Assembly (NCBI GenBank): GCA_029777145.1
Contig: JAKOSS010000005.1
Span: forward strand, 1-19,787
From: Acidobacteriota bacterium
GTDB taxonomy: Bacteria > Acidobacteriota > Blastocatellia > Pyrinomonadales > Pyrinomonadaceae
Length of the DNA: 19,787 bases
Reading direction: 5' to 3'
The translations under genes were made by a program, and so were the position numbers. The notes beneath the pieces are model-generated. The model was not told the DNA's origin, searched no databases, and worked only from the letters and a program-made list of their open reading frames with translations. Below are positions 1-7,226 of the stretch, one piece after another; within the stretch, counting starts at the first letter, position 1, and each line of letters begins with the position of its first letter.

Positions 1-1
1 C

Positions 2-268
2 CAAAAGCTTCCGAATGCCTGGGGACTTTATGACATGAGCGGAAACGTTTGGGAGTGGTGTGCCGACCTCTATTCCAAGAACGGATACGCCGGGACGCCG
101 ACCGACGGATCGCCCAATCTGACCTTGGGAGATCCGAAGATCCGGGTACAGCGCGGCGGCTCGTGGGGAAGCTTTGACGGAAAGGCCCGCTCGGGCAACC
201 GTGGCAAAGACGAGGCTGCGCGTCGATATCGTCTGAACGGATTCCGGGTCGTCGCCGTCAGCAAGTGA
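2..268 (+). CDS. Formylglycine-generating enzyme (SUMF1/FGE-sulfatase) family protein, C-terminal part
   Basis: The reading frame is open from the window edge, so the N-terminus is missing. The first visible residues read PNAWGLYDMSGNVWEW, the hallmark of the FGE-sulfatase fold, and the protein ends with RGGSWGS, a spaced Arg-rich stretch and LNGFRVVAV before TGA at 266-268. In this family the fold either oxidises a sulfatase cysteine to formylglycine or, very often in environmental bacteria, serves in serine/threonine-kinase-linked or secreted proteins with other functions. The catalytic cysteines cannot be judged because that region lies mostly upstream. A 7-bp tandem array starts 37 bases after the stop. 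Family assignment is firm; the specific role is unknown. Confidence 0.9.
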   Translation, partial: QKLPNAWGLYDMSGNVWEWCADLYSKNGYAGTPTDGSPNLTLGDPKIRVQRGGSWGSFDGKARSGNRGKDEAARRYRLNGFRVVAVSK

Positions 269-304
269 TGATCGTTTGAACAATTGGTTGGCATCTTGTA
301 TCTT

Positions 305-406
305 CAGCTAACAGCTAACAGCTAACAGCTAACAGCTAACAGCTAACAGCTAACAGCTAACAGCTAACAGCTAACAGCTAACAGCTAACAGCTAACAGCT
401 AACAGC
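305..406. repeat. Perfect heptamer tandem array (CAGCTAA)14
   Basis: Fourteen identical copies of the 7-base unit CAGCTAA run from 305 to 402, followed by a partial copy CAGC at 403-406. Because 7 is not a multiple of 3, the TAA in the unit falls in all three + frames, and the TAG of its complement in all three - frames, so the array cannot be translated either way. The absence of any mismatch suggests recent expansion by slipped-strand replication. It fills the spacer between the FGE-like gene and the four-helix-bundle gene. Confidence 0.97.
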
Positions 407-459
407 CAGCTCACAAGACTGGCGACCAACTCAACAACCTCAAACTCAGGAGTACACTC

Positions 460-810
460 ATGCAGAATTTCAGAAACCTCAAGGTGTGGCAGAAATCCCA
501 CGAACTCGTGATCGACGTTTACAAACTCACGGCTCATTTCCCGCCCGATGAAAGATTCGGACTTCGTTCATTGCTGAGGAAAACAGCGACCGAAATTCCG
601 TCTAACATCGCGTACGGTACGGGCAAAAAGACCGACGGCGAGTTTGCGCAGGCGCTGCACAGCGCACTCGGCCACGGATCGCGGCTCGAATACCATCTTT
701 TGCTCTCGCGCGACCTCGAATTGTTTACCGAAGATGACTATAATTTTCTTAACGAGCGGCTCGTCGAAGTAAAAAAGATGCTGAATGGATTCGGCGGCCG
801 GCTCGGCTGA
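460..810 (+). CDS. Four-helix-bundle protein of the S23 / 23S rRNA intervening-sequence family
   Basis: 116 residues. The N-terminus FRNLKVWQKSHELV and the central TATEIPSNIAYGTGKK (about 42-57) followed by EFAQALHSALGHGSRLEYHL match the S23-like four-helix-bundle family. Members were first noticed encoded inside 23S rRNA intervening sequences, but many are free-standing chromosomal genes of unknown function; the fold is also used by Avd of diversity-generating retroelements. The family normally has GxGR after IPSNIAEG; here Glu is replaced by Tyr (IPSNIAYG) and the Arg by Lys. An AGGAG at 447-451 precedes the ATG at good spacing. The desaturase gene begins 3 bases after its stop, so the two are probably cotranscribed. 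Confidence 0.85.
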   Translation: MQNFRNLKVWQKSHELVIDVYKLTAHFPPDERFGLRSLLRKTATEIPSNIAYGTGKKTDGEFAQALHSALGHGSRLEYHLLLSRDLELFTEDDYNFLNERLVEVKKMLNGFGGRLG

Positions 811-813
811 GAA

Positions 814-1641
814 ATGCCAAAACCGACCGACATTGCGATCCCCCTGTTTGCGCTCCTGATCGCCATCGAGACGATGCTGAGCGTACGCTACGAGAAGAAC
901 TACGACCGGAAGGACGTCTGGACGAACATCGCTCTCGGATTTGGGAGCTCGTTCTTCGGATTCATCTTCGGATACATCCAGGCGTTCTTTTATGAAGGGA
1001 TCTACAATCATGTCGCGCCGTACCAGATGCCGATGACCACGTGGTGGCCGTGGCTGATCTTGCTCTTCGCGGACGATTTTCTCTATTACTGGTTCCATCG
1101 AATCAGCCACGAGGTCCGGTTTTTCTGGAATTTTCACGTCGTGCATCATTCGTCAAACCAGTACAACCTGAGCGTCGCGGTTCGGCAAAGCTGGTTCTCG
1201 GGCATCGCGCACTGGCTTTTCTACCTGCCGTTGTCGTTAATGGGATTTCCGCTCTGGTCGTTCATCTTTATGCACGGGATCAATCTGATCTACCAGTTCT
1301 GGATCCACACGAAGATCATCACCAAGCTGCCGCGGCCGCTCGAGTTCGTTTTCAATACGCCGTCTCATCATCGCGTGCATCACGGCGTCAACGAGCAGTA
1401 CCTCGACAGAAATTACGGCGGGATCTTTATTTTCTGGGATCGGCTTTTCGGCAGTTTTGTCGAGGAGAACGAGACGGTCCGATACGGGATAATCAAACCA
1501 ATACACAGCTACAATCTACTTTGGATCAATCTTCACGCATGGTCGGAAATGTTCGAAGCGATGCGGTCCGCGCCCGGGCTCGGAGCGCGCCTTCGTTGCG
1601 TTTTCGGTCCTCCCGCGATGAATGTTGAAGGAAAAATATGA
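814..1641 (+). CDS. Sterol desaturase / fatty acid hydroxylase family protein, alkylglycerol monooxygenase-like
   Basis: 275-residue integral membrane di-iron oxygenase. Histidine clusters expected of the family are visible: HRISH at 95-99, HVVHH at 108-112 and HRVHH at 186-190, with hydrophobic segments around 6-22, 40-60, 78-92 and 132-165. The stretch NTPSHHRVHHG and the later NYGG and WDRLFGSF resemble alkylglycerol monooxygenase (AGMO/TMEM195) more than plain sterol C4 or C5 oxidases. Family chemistry is O2-dependent hydroxylation of a lipid, consuming reductant; an ether-lipid or fatty-acid substrate is inference. It starts 3 bases after the four-helix-bundle gene, and its stop overlaps the next start codon (ATGA at 1638-1641), pointing to translational coupling. 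Confidence 0.85.
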   Translation: MPKPTDIAIPLFALLIAIETMLSVRYEKNYDRKDVWTNIALGFGSSFFGFIFGYIQAFFYEGIYNHVAPYQMPMTTWWPWLILLFADDFLYYWFHRISHEVRFFWNFHVVHHSSNQYNLSVAVRQSWFSGIAHWLFYLPLSLMGFPLWSFIFMHGINLIYQFWIHTKIITKLPRPLEFVFNTPSHHRVHHGVNEQYLDRNYGGIFIFWDRLFGSFVEENETVRYGIIKPIHSYNLLWINLHAWSEMFEAMRSAPGLGARLRCVFGPPAMNVEGKI

Positions 1642-2363
1642 AAAAACTGCTGATCGCGATGGCGATCATTGTGGCGGCCGCGTGCGCCGCCTTCGGTCAA
1701 ACTGTAACGATCACGCCCAAGACGGTTGAATACAAACGTCCGAAGCCAGACAACGAGTTCCGAAAATCATTCACCGTGACGTATCCCAAGGTCAGCGGCG
1801 TTTCGGCTGCGCTGGCCGCGAAGATCGAAAAAACGATCAGTTACGAAGATGTGCTCTCGCTGAATCTCAAGGACGAGATGGGTGAATCGCAATGGCTTGA
1901 GGAAGCGACGTTTGACGTCGGGTTCAACGACCGCGGCGTCCTCAGCATTTACCTTTCGCAGAGCGGAACCGCGGCTTATCCTTCGGTCTTCGGGAAGAAC
2001 GTCGTCGTTGACCTCGCTACCGGCAATGCCGTTTCCGCCGCCGACGTGTTCGGGAACCTCGACAAACTCGCGGAGAAATGTTCTGAGATGCAGAAGAAGG
2101 AGATCGCCGACCAGTTGAAGGTCATCGAAAAGGACGAGCCGGATTTTGTCGAGAATGCGAAGATCTATTTTGCGGATGCCAAATTTACCCGCGAAAACCT
2201 TGAAGGTTTTTCGGTGAACGCCGACGGCGTCACTTTCGTCTACGATTACGGCTTCCCGCACGTTGCGCAGGCGCTCGAACCGTCGGGCACTTACCTGATT
2301 CCGTGGTCGAACCTGAAGCCGTTCGTGCTGCGCCAAGGCTTGCTCGGCAAGTTTGTTAACTAA
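1638..2363 (+). CDS. Secreted protein with RsiV/DUF3298-like C-terminal domain
   Basis: 241 residues. The N-terminus [21 protein letters not shown] is a clear signal peptide, so the protein is exported. The C-terminal half (about 140-241), with [20 protein letters not shown] and a closing IPWSNLKPF, resembles the DUF3298 domain found in anti-sigma factor RsiV and in many exported proteins, where it may bind cell-wall ligands or lysozyme. There is no transmembrane anchor or sigma-binding region, so an anti-sigma role is not supported. A GAAGGA at 1627-1632 lies 5 bases before the ATG, and the start overlaps the previous stop. Function is unknown; the domain match is moderately sure. Confidence 0.75.
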   Translation: MKKLLIAMAIIVAAACAAFGQTVTITPKTVEYKRPKPDNEFRKSFTVTYPKVSGVSAALAAKIEKTISYEDVLSLNLKDEMGESQWLEEATFDVGFNDRGVLSIYLSQSGTAAYPSVFGKNVVVDLATGNAVSAADVFGNLDKLAEKCSEMQKKEIADQLKVIEKDEPDFVENAKIYFADAKFTRENLEGFSVNADGVTFVYDYGFPHVAQALEPSGTYLIPWSNLKPFVLRQGLLGKFVN

Positions 2364-2376
2364 TATACTCAAGACG

Positions 2377-2778
2377 ATGGGTGAAAGAAGAATTCGCGTT
2401 CTGGTCGCAAAGCCGGGGCTCGACGGTCATGATCGCGGTGCGAAAGTGATCGCGCGGGCGCTCCGCGATGCCGGGATGGAAGTCATTTATACCGGACTCC
2501 GCCAAACTCCGGAAATGATCGCCACGGCGGCGCTGCATGAAGATGTTGACGCCGTCGGGATTTCTATTCTTTCGGGCGCTCACAATACGCTGTGCCCACG
2601 GATCGTCGATCTGCTTCGTGAGAACGGAATGGACGATACCCTCGTGCTCGTCGGCGGGATAGTACCCCAAGAAGATATTCCGCAACTCAAACAAAAGGGA
2701 ATTTCCGAGGTTTTTCTTCCGGGTACCTCCACGGAAGACATCGTGAAGTTCATTTCTGAAAACGTTAGACATAATTGA
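2377..2778 (+). CDS. Cobalamin-binding (C-terminal) subunit of a methylmalonyl-CoA mutase-type enzyme
   Basis: 133 residues, equal to just the B12-binding domain of methylmalonyl-CoA mutase. The base-off/His-on motif DGHDRG (D16, H18, G21), the SIL at 63-65 and the GG at 93-94 are all present, so cobalamin binding is expected. In split mutases this small subunit pairs with a separate TIM-barrel catalytic subunit, which is not in the window; the partner could be methylmalonyl-, isobutyryl-, 2-hydroxyisobutyryl- or ethylmalonyl-CoA mutase. I chose ATG 2377; an in-frame TTG at 2353 would overlap the previous gene and add eight residues not typical of the family. It lies 13 bases after the secreted protein and 10 before the next gene. 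Confidence 0.9.
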   Translation: MGERRIRVLVAKPGLDGHDRGAKVIARALRDAGMEVIYTGLRQTPEMIATAALHEDVDAVGISILSGAHNTLCPRIVDLLRENGMDDTLVLVGGIVPQEDIPQLKQKGISEVFLPGTSTEDIVKFISENVRHN

Positions 2779-2788
2779 AGGGAGAATT

Positions 2789-3091
2789 ATGAAAAAGGGA
2801 CTGAGTTTTTTCTTTGCGGCAGTGATGGTGCTGTCGATCGTATTCATTGGTGACGCGACCAACTCAAACGGGAATTTGAGTGTTAATGCACAGCAGACCG
2901 TGGTCAAAAAGAAGCGGAAGAAGGGAATCATCCGGAAGGGGTACGCCGGCGGCCGATGGGTCGTGCGCAAGACGTGGAACGGTTCGAAATGGGTGACCCG
3001 CAAAGTTTGGGTCGGGACGAAATGGACCGGCAAGAAAACCTGGAGAACCGGACGCAAGGTAGTCAGCCGGACTAAGAAGGTCGTCTATTGA
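2789..3091 (+). CDS. Small secreted, highly basic Trp-rich repeat protein
   Basis: 100 residues, not assignable to a named family. An N-terminal signal-like segment (about 1-21) is followed by a Lys/Arg cluster (KKKRKK at 40-45) and three 11-residue repeats at 57-67, 68-78 and 79-89. Each repeat has Trp at positions 1 and 7, basic residues at 4-5 and Gly near position 9; for example WVVRKTWNGSK and WVTRKVWVGTK. The NGS turn and alternating pattern suggest a small beta-hairpin sheet. Acidic residues are almost absent after the signal, so it should bind anionic surfaces such as LPS, envelope polymers or nucleic acid (inference). AAGGGAG at 2778-2784 sits 4 bases before the ATG. Confidence 0.8.
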   Translation: MKKGLSFFFAAVMVLSIVFIGDATNSNGNLSVNAQQTVVKKKRKKGIIRKGYAGGRWVVRKTWNGSKWVTRKVWVGTKWTGKKTWRTGRKVVSRTKKVVY

Positions 3092-3131
3092 TTTGGGATT
3101 CGTGAATTGGGATTGCAGAGTTTGATTTTGA
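3090..3131. repeat. Degenerate heptamer run (GATTTGG-like)
   Basis: Immediately after the Trp-rich protein, units of 7 bases follow in register: GATTTGG, GATTCGT, GAATTGG, GATTGCA, GAGTTTG. The first unit overlaps the TGA stop. GGGATTGCA at 3109-3117 pairs perfectly with TGCAATCCC at 3137-3145, so part of the run can also fold as a hairpin. Confidence 0.7.
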
Positions 3132-3156
3132 CAACATGCAATCCCGAAGTTCATAG

Positions 3157-3213
3157 TTCCGGATTCCAGCCCGAAACATCGCTGCGGTGACTGGAGTCCG
3201 GAATTTTTGTTTT
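3157..3213 (+). terminator. Candidate rho-independent terminator after the 460-3091 gene run
   Basis: TTCCGGATTCCAG at 3157-3169 pairs with CTGGAGTCCGGAA at 3191-3203 over 13 positions, with one G-U wobble. A T-run TTTTTGTTTT begins at 3204. The loop is long (21 bases), which weakens the call, but the position at the end of a + strand run and before the AtuA gene fits a terminator. Confidence 0.55.
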
Positions 3214-3304
3214 GAAGCATTCCGACCTGGTGAACGGACGAACCAACTGTTAGTGCTCGGGTTCGCCGAAACCGAGGATCTTGGATCCGAATCATTTTGA
3301 GATT

Positions 3305-4666
3305 ATGAAAGCACGAGTTCGCGTGGCAAGCGGCCAGGGATTTTGGGGCGATCTGCTGACGGCACCTGTCGATCAGGTCCGCGGCGGTGAGATCGATTAT
3401 CTGATGCTCGACTACCTCGCCGAGGTGACGATGAGCATCGTCCAGAAACAGCGGCAGCGTGATCCGAATGCCGGCTACGCCCGTGATTTCGTCACGCTGA
3501 TGCGGGAAATACTGCCGGATTGCGTCGAGCGCGGAATCAAAGTGCTTTCAAACGCCGGTGGCGTCAACGTCATGGGCTGCGCGCAGGCCGTCAAAGCGGC
3601 CGCCGAAGAATTGGGCCTCGCCGATCGGGTGAAGATCGGCGTCATCACCGGGGATGATATTCTCGGTCGGCTCGACGAGTTCGCTTCGCGGGGCGTCGAG
3701 ATAGTCAACATGGAAACGGGTGAGCCGCTTTCCGACGTTCGCGATCGTGTTCAGTCGGCGAATGTTTATCTCGGTGCCGAACCGCTCGTCGAAGCGCTCG
3801 ACCAAGGCGCGCAGATCATCATCGGGGGAAGGTTGACCGACACCGGACTGACGCTCGCGCCGTTGGCACATGAGTTCGGCTGGACATTCGATAACTGGGA
3901 CCGTCTCGCGGCCGGTACGATCGCCGGGCACATCATCGAATGCGGCGCGCAATCGTCGGGCGGAAACTGCCAGTACGACTGGCGGAACATACCGGACCTG
4001 GCGAACGTCGGATTTCCGATCGTCGAGGCCGAACCCGACGGTTCGTTCGTCGTGACAAAACACGCGGGAACGGGCGGCCGCGTCAACATTCAATCCGTCA
4101 AGGAACAGCTCCTTTACGAAATGGGCGACCCGAAGAGCTACATCACGCCGGACGTCGTCGCAGATTTTACGACGATCAATCTCGCGCCCGACGGCGAAAA
4201 CCGCGTCCGCGTCTTCGGGATCAAGGGACATCCGAACACTGAATTCTACAAGGTCTCGATCGCCTATTCGGCCGGTTGGAAGGCTGTCGGAACGCTCGTT
4301 TACGCTTGGCCCGACGCGTACGACAAGGCGCAGGCCGCGGAAAAGATCCTCCGCGCGCGGCTCGAACGGCTCGGATTGAAGTTTGACGTGATCCTGTCTG
4401 AATTCGTCGGCGTCAACGCGACCCACGGAGCGCTCGCCGGCGAGCCGCCGCGTGACATTCCCGAGGTTCAGCTCCGCTTCGGGGTTCGCGGACAGAGCAA
4501 GGCGGACGTCGAACGATTTACCAAGGAACTCGCACCGTTGATCCTGACCGGGCCGCCGGCCGTCACCGGTTTCGCGGGCGGACGGCCGAAGGTCGAGGAG
4601 ATCATGGCCTATTTTCCGGCGCTGATCCCGAAGAACCTGATCGAAACGAAGGTCGAGATAATCTAA
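3305..4666 (+). CDS. AtuA-like protein, N-terminal domain only (DUF1446 / acyclic terpene utilisation family)
   Basis: 453 residues from ATG 3305. The N-terminus [12 protein letters not shown], then [16 protein letters not shown] and later [15 protein letters not shown], mark the AtuA/DUF1446 family. AtuA belongs to the citronellol/geraniol (acyclic terpene) utilisation locus of Pseudomonas; its exact reaction is not firmly known to me. Full-length relatives carry a further ~100-residue C-terminal domain which is absent here and appears as a separate gene at 6738. An in-frame TTG at 3281 would add eight residues (with GAGG upstream), but relatives begin at the MKxRVR-type start. Its stop TAA overlaps the stop of the convergent gene (CTAA at 4663-4666). 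Confidence 0.87.
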   Translation: MKARVRVASGQGFWGDLLTAPVDQVRGGEIDYLMLDYLAEVTMSIVQKQRQRDPNAGYARDFVTLMREILPDCVERGIKVLSNAGGVNVMGCAQAVKAAAEELGLADRVKIGVITGDDILGRLDEFASRGVEIVNMETGEPLSDVRDRVQSANVYLGAEPLVEALDQGAQIIIGGRLTDTGLTLAPLAHEFGWTFDNWDRLAAGTIAGHIIECGAQSSGGNCQYDWRNIPDLANVGFPIVEAEPDGSFVVTKHAGTGGRVNIQSVKEQLLYEMGDPKSYITPDVVADFTTINLAPDGENRVRVFGIKGHPNTEFYKVSIAYSAGWKAVGTLVYAWPDAYDKAQAAEKILRARLERLGLKFDVILSEFVGVNATHGALAGEPPRDIPEVQLRFGVRGQSKADVERFTKELAPLILTGPPAVTGFAGGRPKVEEIMAYFPALIPKNLIETKVEII

Positions 4667-5610
4667 CTCTCCGGCGTCTCGTCGTCAGAAATCTTGACCT
4701 CGACGTTTGTTTTCCTGTAGTTGGAATAGTTGAAAAGCACGGAATCATGCGATTTGATCGTGTATTTCCCGTCCTTTCGCTTCACCTCGTTGAACACCAG
4801 CGTGATCGTTTTCGGAAGAAGGATCCCGAACTCGCTGTCGGCGTATTCGAACCGTTCGGTGAGCAACGGAACCGATCGGCCGGCGTCGAAGTACACGCCG
4901 CAGTCTTCCTTTCGGATCTGATAGGTCTCGGCGTCGATCCAGATCGTGCCGTGTAGGCGAAGCGCGGATTTCTTGACCGACTTCGGCAGGTCGAGATCGA
5001 AGATCAGCGCGGGCTTCGAGTTTTCAGGCGGCTTGGAATTGAACGCGACGTAGTCGTTCTGCGCCGTTTGTTCGAAATTGAAGACGATGACCCGGCGGCC
5101 GTCGATGACGGATTCACCCGACGCCGTGAACGAGAACGCTTTGCGGAGCCCGGGATCGAGAACATTTCCCTGATGCAGCGCCAGGCCGTAGATCGTGTAC
5201 GTCGGATCGTAACGCGTGCTCTCACGCTGGAGTTTCCGGAGCACGCTCTCGTCGGTTTGTACGCGGTCCATCTCGGCGAGAAATTCCTCGCCGCGTTTCG
5301 CCGCATCGGGGATCGGCTGGCCGTCGACTTCCTTGACGACCCGCAGTTCCGCCGGCCGTCCCGCTTTCGAAACGTAGATCAGGAGCGCCGATTTGACGGT
5401 TGTACGCCGGTCGAGCGTTCCGTCGCTTCCGAATGAATCGAACGTCTTCGACTCGTCGGCGATCAGATTGCGAAACGTCTCGCGGAACAGCGCCGATTGC
5501 TTGGCGGTCTTGTCAAGAGGACTGTCGCCGTCAACCACTTGGCCGAATGCGGCACCGGCAACGGCGATCGAAAATAGGATCGCAAAGAGTAACTTGTTCA
5601 TCGACGCCAT
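4663..5610 (-). CDS. Secreted protein of LolA/lipoprotein-sorting-like type, function unknown
   Basis: 315 residues. [21 protein letters not shown] near the N-terminus is a signal peptide. The body alternates short beta strands (for example [15 protein letters not shown] and [20 protein letters not shown]), a pattern seen in LolA/LolB-fold and 'outer membrane lipoprotein-sorting' relatives, where a lone domain often binds a hydrophobic ligand; this is inference from pattern only. ATG 5610 has GGAGG 4 bases upstream (reverse strand); a second ATG at 5601 starts at the signal peptide proper and is an alternative. It is convergent with the AtuA gene, the stop codons overlapping, and divergent from the NUDIX gene with 74 bases between. 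Confidence 0.8.
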   Translation of the reverse strand: MASMNKLLFAILFSIAVAGAAFGQVVDGDSPLDKTAKQSALFRETFRNLIADESKTFDSFGSDGTLDRRTTVKSALLIYVSKAGRPAELRVVKEVDGQPIPDAAKRGEEFLAEMDRVQTDESVLRKLQRESTRYDPTYTIYGLALHQGNVLDPGLRKAFSFTASGESVIDGRRVIVFNFEQTAQNDYVAFNSKPPENSKPALIFDLDLPKSVKKSALRLHGTIWIDAETYQIRKEDCGVYFDAGRSVPLLTERFEYADSEFGILLPKTITLVFNEVKRKDGKYTIKSHDSVLFNYSNYRKTNVEVKISDDETPES

Positions 5611-5684
5611 ATAACCTCCGCTTTGGGTACGTCCCGTGAAACGCTATTATTGGACCATAAGTCGGGCGTGAAACTGAAATATTT

Positions 5685-6236
5685 ATGAGCGAAATGCCGG
5701 AAATCTGGAAACGCATCGAGTCGCGCCAAGTGGCGGACTGCCGCGTTTTCACGGTTCGGGAGGATCTTTCCGCGAACGGCGATAAGGTCGGGACGTTCTA
5801 TGTGATCGAAAACCCGGATTGGGTGAACGTGATCGCGCTGACCAAAGAGAATAACGTTGTCCTGATCGAACAGTTCCGGCACGGTGTCGAGCAAGTGACG
5901 CTCGAGATCCCGGGAGGTATGGTCGATGGCAACGAAGCCGCTGAAACGGCGGCAAGCCGCGAATTGCTTGAGGAAACGGGTTATAGCAGCGATCGTTGGA
6001 TCCATCTCGGGTCGTCTTTGCCGAATCCCGCGATCCAAAGCAACGTCATCCATCATTTTCTCGCGGTTGACGCCGAAAAAACGGCGGACGTAGAATTCGA
6101 CGAACACGAATCGCTGGTGACGAGCCTGGTTCATATCGACGAAGTTCCGATGCTGATCCGCGAGGGACGTCTTCGCCATTCGCTCGTCATCGCGGCGTTT
6201 CAATTCTTTTCATTCCACTCGCGTACGGACATCTGA
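5685..6236 (+). CDS. NUDIX hydrolase, ADP-ribose pyrophosphatase-like
   Basis: 183 residues. A complete Nudix box runs from G78 to Y100: G78, E84, R92 E93, E96 E97, G99, satisfying GX5EX7REUXEEXGU, so Mg-dependent cleavage of a nucleoside diphosphate linked to another moiety is expected. Upstream VVLIEQFRHGVEQVTLEIPG is the form common in ADP-ribose and ADP-sugar pyrophosphatases, so that subgroup is most likely; the substrate is inferred. The next start codon overlaps its stop by one base (TGATG at 6234-6238), beginning a three-gene overlapping unit with the DUF1648 and AtuA C-terminal genes. No strong ribosome binding site is visible before ATG 5685. Confidence 0.9.
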   Translation: MSEMPEIWKRIESRQVADCRVFTVREDLSANGDKVGTFYVIENPDWVNVIALTKENNVVLIEQFRHGVEQVTLEIPGGMVDGNEAAETAASRELLEETGYSSDRWIHLGSSLPNPAIQSNVIHHFLAVDAEKTADVEFDEHESLVTSLVHIDEVPMLIREGRLRHSLVIAAFQFFSFHSRTDI

Positions 6237-6748
6237 TGCGAATCAACATGCAGCGCTTGATCCTGTTCGGATTGGTCGGCGTCTTCGTCGCGCAGCTGAT
6301 CTTCTATTACCCGAACCTCGGCGAGACCGTTTCGACGCATTTCGACGCCTTCGGCAGACCGAATGGCTTTATGCGCAAGAATACGTTCATCGTCTTCGAG
6401 TTCGCGCTTCTCGCGCTGATCCTCGGCGAGACGCTGCTGATCCCGGCCGTGATCGAGCGTTTGCCGACGCGGTTGCTGAATTTGCCGAACCGCGATCATT
6501 GGCTTGCCGACGAGCGCCGGGAAGCGACCTACAACGGGATCCGGACCTTTTTCGAATTGCTCGGAACGGTGATGGTTGCGTTCTTCATCGTCGTCAATCA
6601 GATGGTCTTCAGGGCGAACGTCCTGCGTGAAAATCTGCCGACGTGGCTTTTCCTGACTGTCGTGGCGGCATTCATCGCGTTCGTCATCGCCTGGGTGATC
6701 AAACTTGCACGGAGTTTCCGTCTTCCGAAACAAACAAATGAAAGTTGA
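6236..6748 (+). CDS. DUF1648-domain membrane protein
   Basis: 170 residues with four predicted membrane segments (about 8-25, 51-72, 105-124, 137-157). Between the first two, YPNLGETVSTHFDAFGRPNG matches the DUF1648 signature (pattern YPxLPxxVxxHFxxxGxPdG), known from SdpI-like immunity proteins and many uncharacterised membrane proteins. The SdpI-specific context (toxin, regulator) is absent. The gene is wedged between the NUDIX and AtuA C-terminal genes with overlaps on both sides (1 and 11 bases), so all three should be cotranslated. Function unknown. Confidence 0.8.
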   Translation: MRINMQRLILFGLVGVFVAQLIFYYPNLGETVSTHFDAFGRPNGFMRKNTFIVFEFALLALILGETLLIPAVIERLPTRLLNLPNRDHWLADERREATYNGIRTFFELLGTVMVAFFIVVNQMVFRANVLRENLPTWLFLTVVAAFIAFVIAWVIKLARSFRLPKQTNES

Positions 6749-7085
6749 ACTTACAAAACTTGCGCACGCCCGTTCAGGCGACAAAGGCGACACGGCGAAC
6801 GTCGGTGTCATCGCGTTCAATGAATCGATCTATCCGATTCTCGTCAGGGAACTTACGACCGAACGCGTAAAAGCGCATTTCGGTCCGATGGTCAACGGCG
6901 CCGTCGAACGGTTCGAACTGCCGAATCTCGGTGCCCTGAACTTTCTGCTGCACGAGAGCCTCGGCGGCGGCGGGACGCTCAGTTTGATGACCGACGCGCA
7001 AGGGAAGACGTTTTCGACGGCGCTGTTGAGGATGAAAGTCGATTTGAGCGATCAGGAGGCCGACGCGCTCGGTCTAACGAATTAA
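6738..7085 (+). CDS. AtuA-like C-terminal (ferredoxin-fold) domain as a stand-alone protein
   Basis: 115 residues from ATG 6738. LTKLAHARSGDKGDTANVGV, the motif KAHFG, and LPNLGALNFLLHESLGGGG correspond to the C-terminal domain that in full-length AtuA-family proteins follows the DUF1446 domain. Here it is a separate gene about 2 kb downstream of the N-terminal half at 3305-4666, with three genes between. The two pieces probably assemble into one enzyme (inference). An in-frame TTG at 6705 is less likely because the family begins at the VELTKLAHARSGDKG segment. The start lies inside the last codons of the DUF1648 gene (11-base overlap). Confidence 0.85.
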   Translation: MKVELTKLAHARSGDKGDTANVGVIAFNESIYPILVRELTTERVKAHFGPMVNGAVERFELPNLGALNFLLHESLGGGGTLSLMTDAQGKTFSTALLRMKVDLSDQEADALGLTN

Positions 7086-7112
7086 GCCGGATCGTGATTC
7101 GGAAGACTTTGC

Positions 7113-7156
7113 CACGGATTTCGCGAATTGCGCGAAAAAGTGAAGAAGAATCCGCG
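7113..7156. repeat. Period-9 dispersed element, copy 1
   Basis: Three 9-base units follow in register (CACGGATTT, CGCGAATTG, CGCGAAAAA at 7113-7139), then after about nine bases an inverted AATCCGCG at 7149-7156. TTTCGCG at 7119-7125 and CGCGAAA at 7131-7137 can pair around a 5-base loop. The same design recurs at 12928-12973. It lies in the 141-base spacer before the M28 peptidase. Confidence 0.55.
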
Positions 7157-7226
7157 CAAACCTTGGCGAAGACGTGTTCTATCGCGCCGGTGCGTGATCC
7201 AGAGGTTGAGCATTCAGGAAGAAACT

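Noticed and set aside
305..406. Regular repeats suggesting a CRISPR array
   Set aside because: The unit is 7 bases with no spacers between copies; it is a simple tandem repeat.
2..810. Possible diversity-generating retroelement: FGE-fold protein followed by an Avd-like four-helix-bundle gene
   Set aside because: FGE/C-type-lectin variable proteins followed by Avd genes are the classic DGR order, but no reverse transcriptase follows (a desaturase does), no template repeat resembling the FGE 3' end was seen, and the FGE end is not rich in AAY codons. The S23 family is also common outside DGRs.
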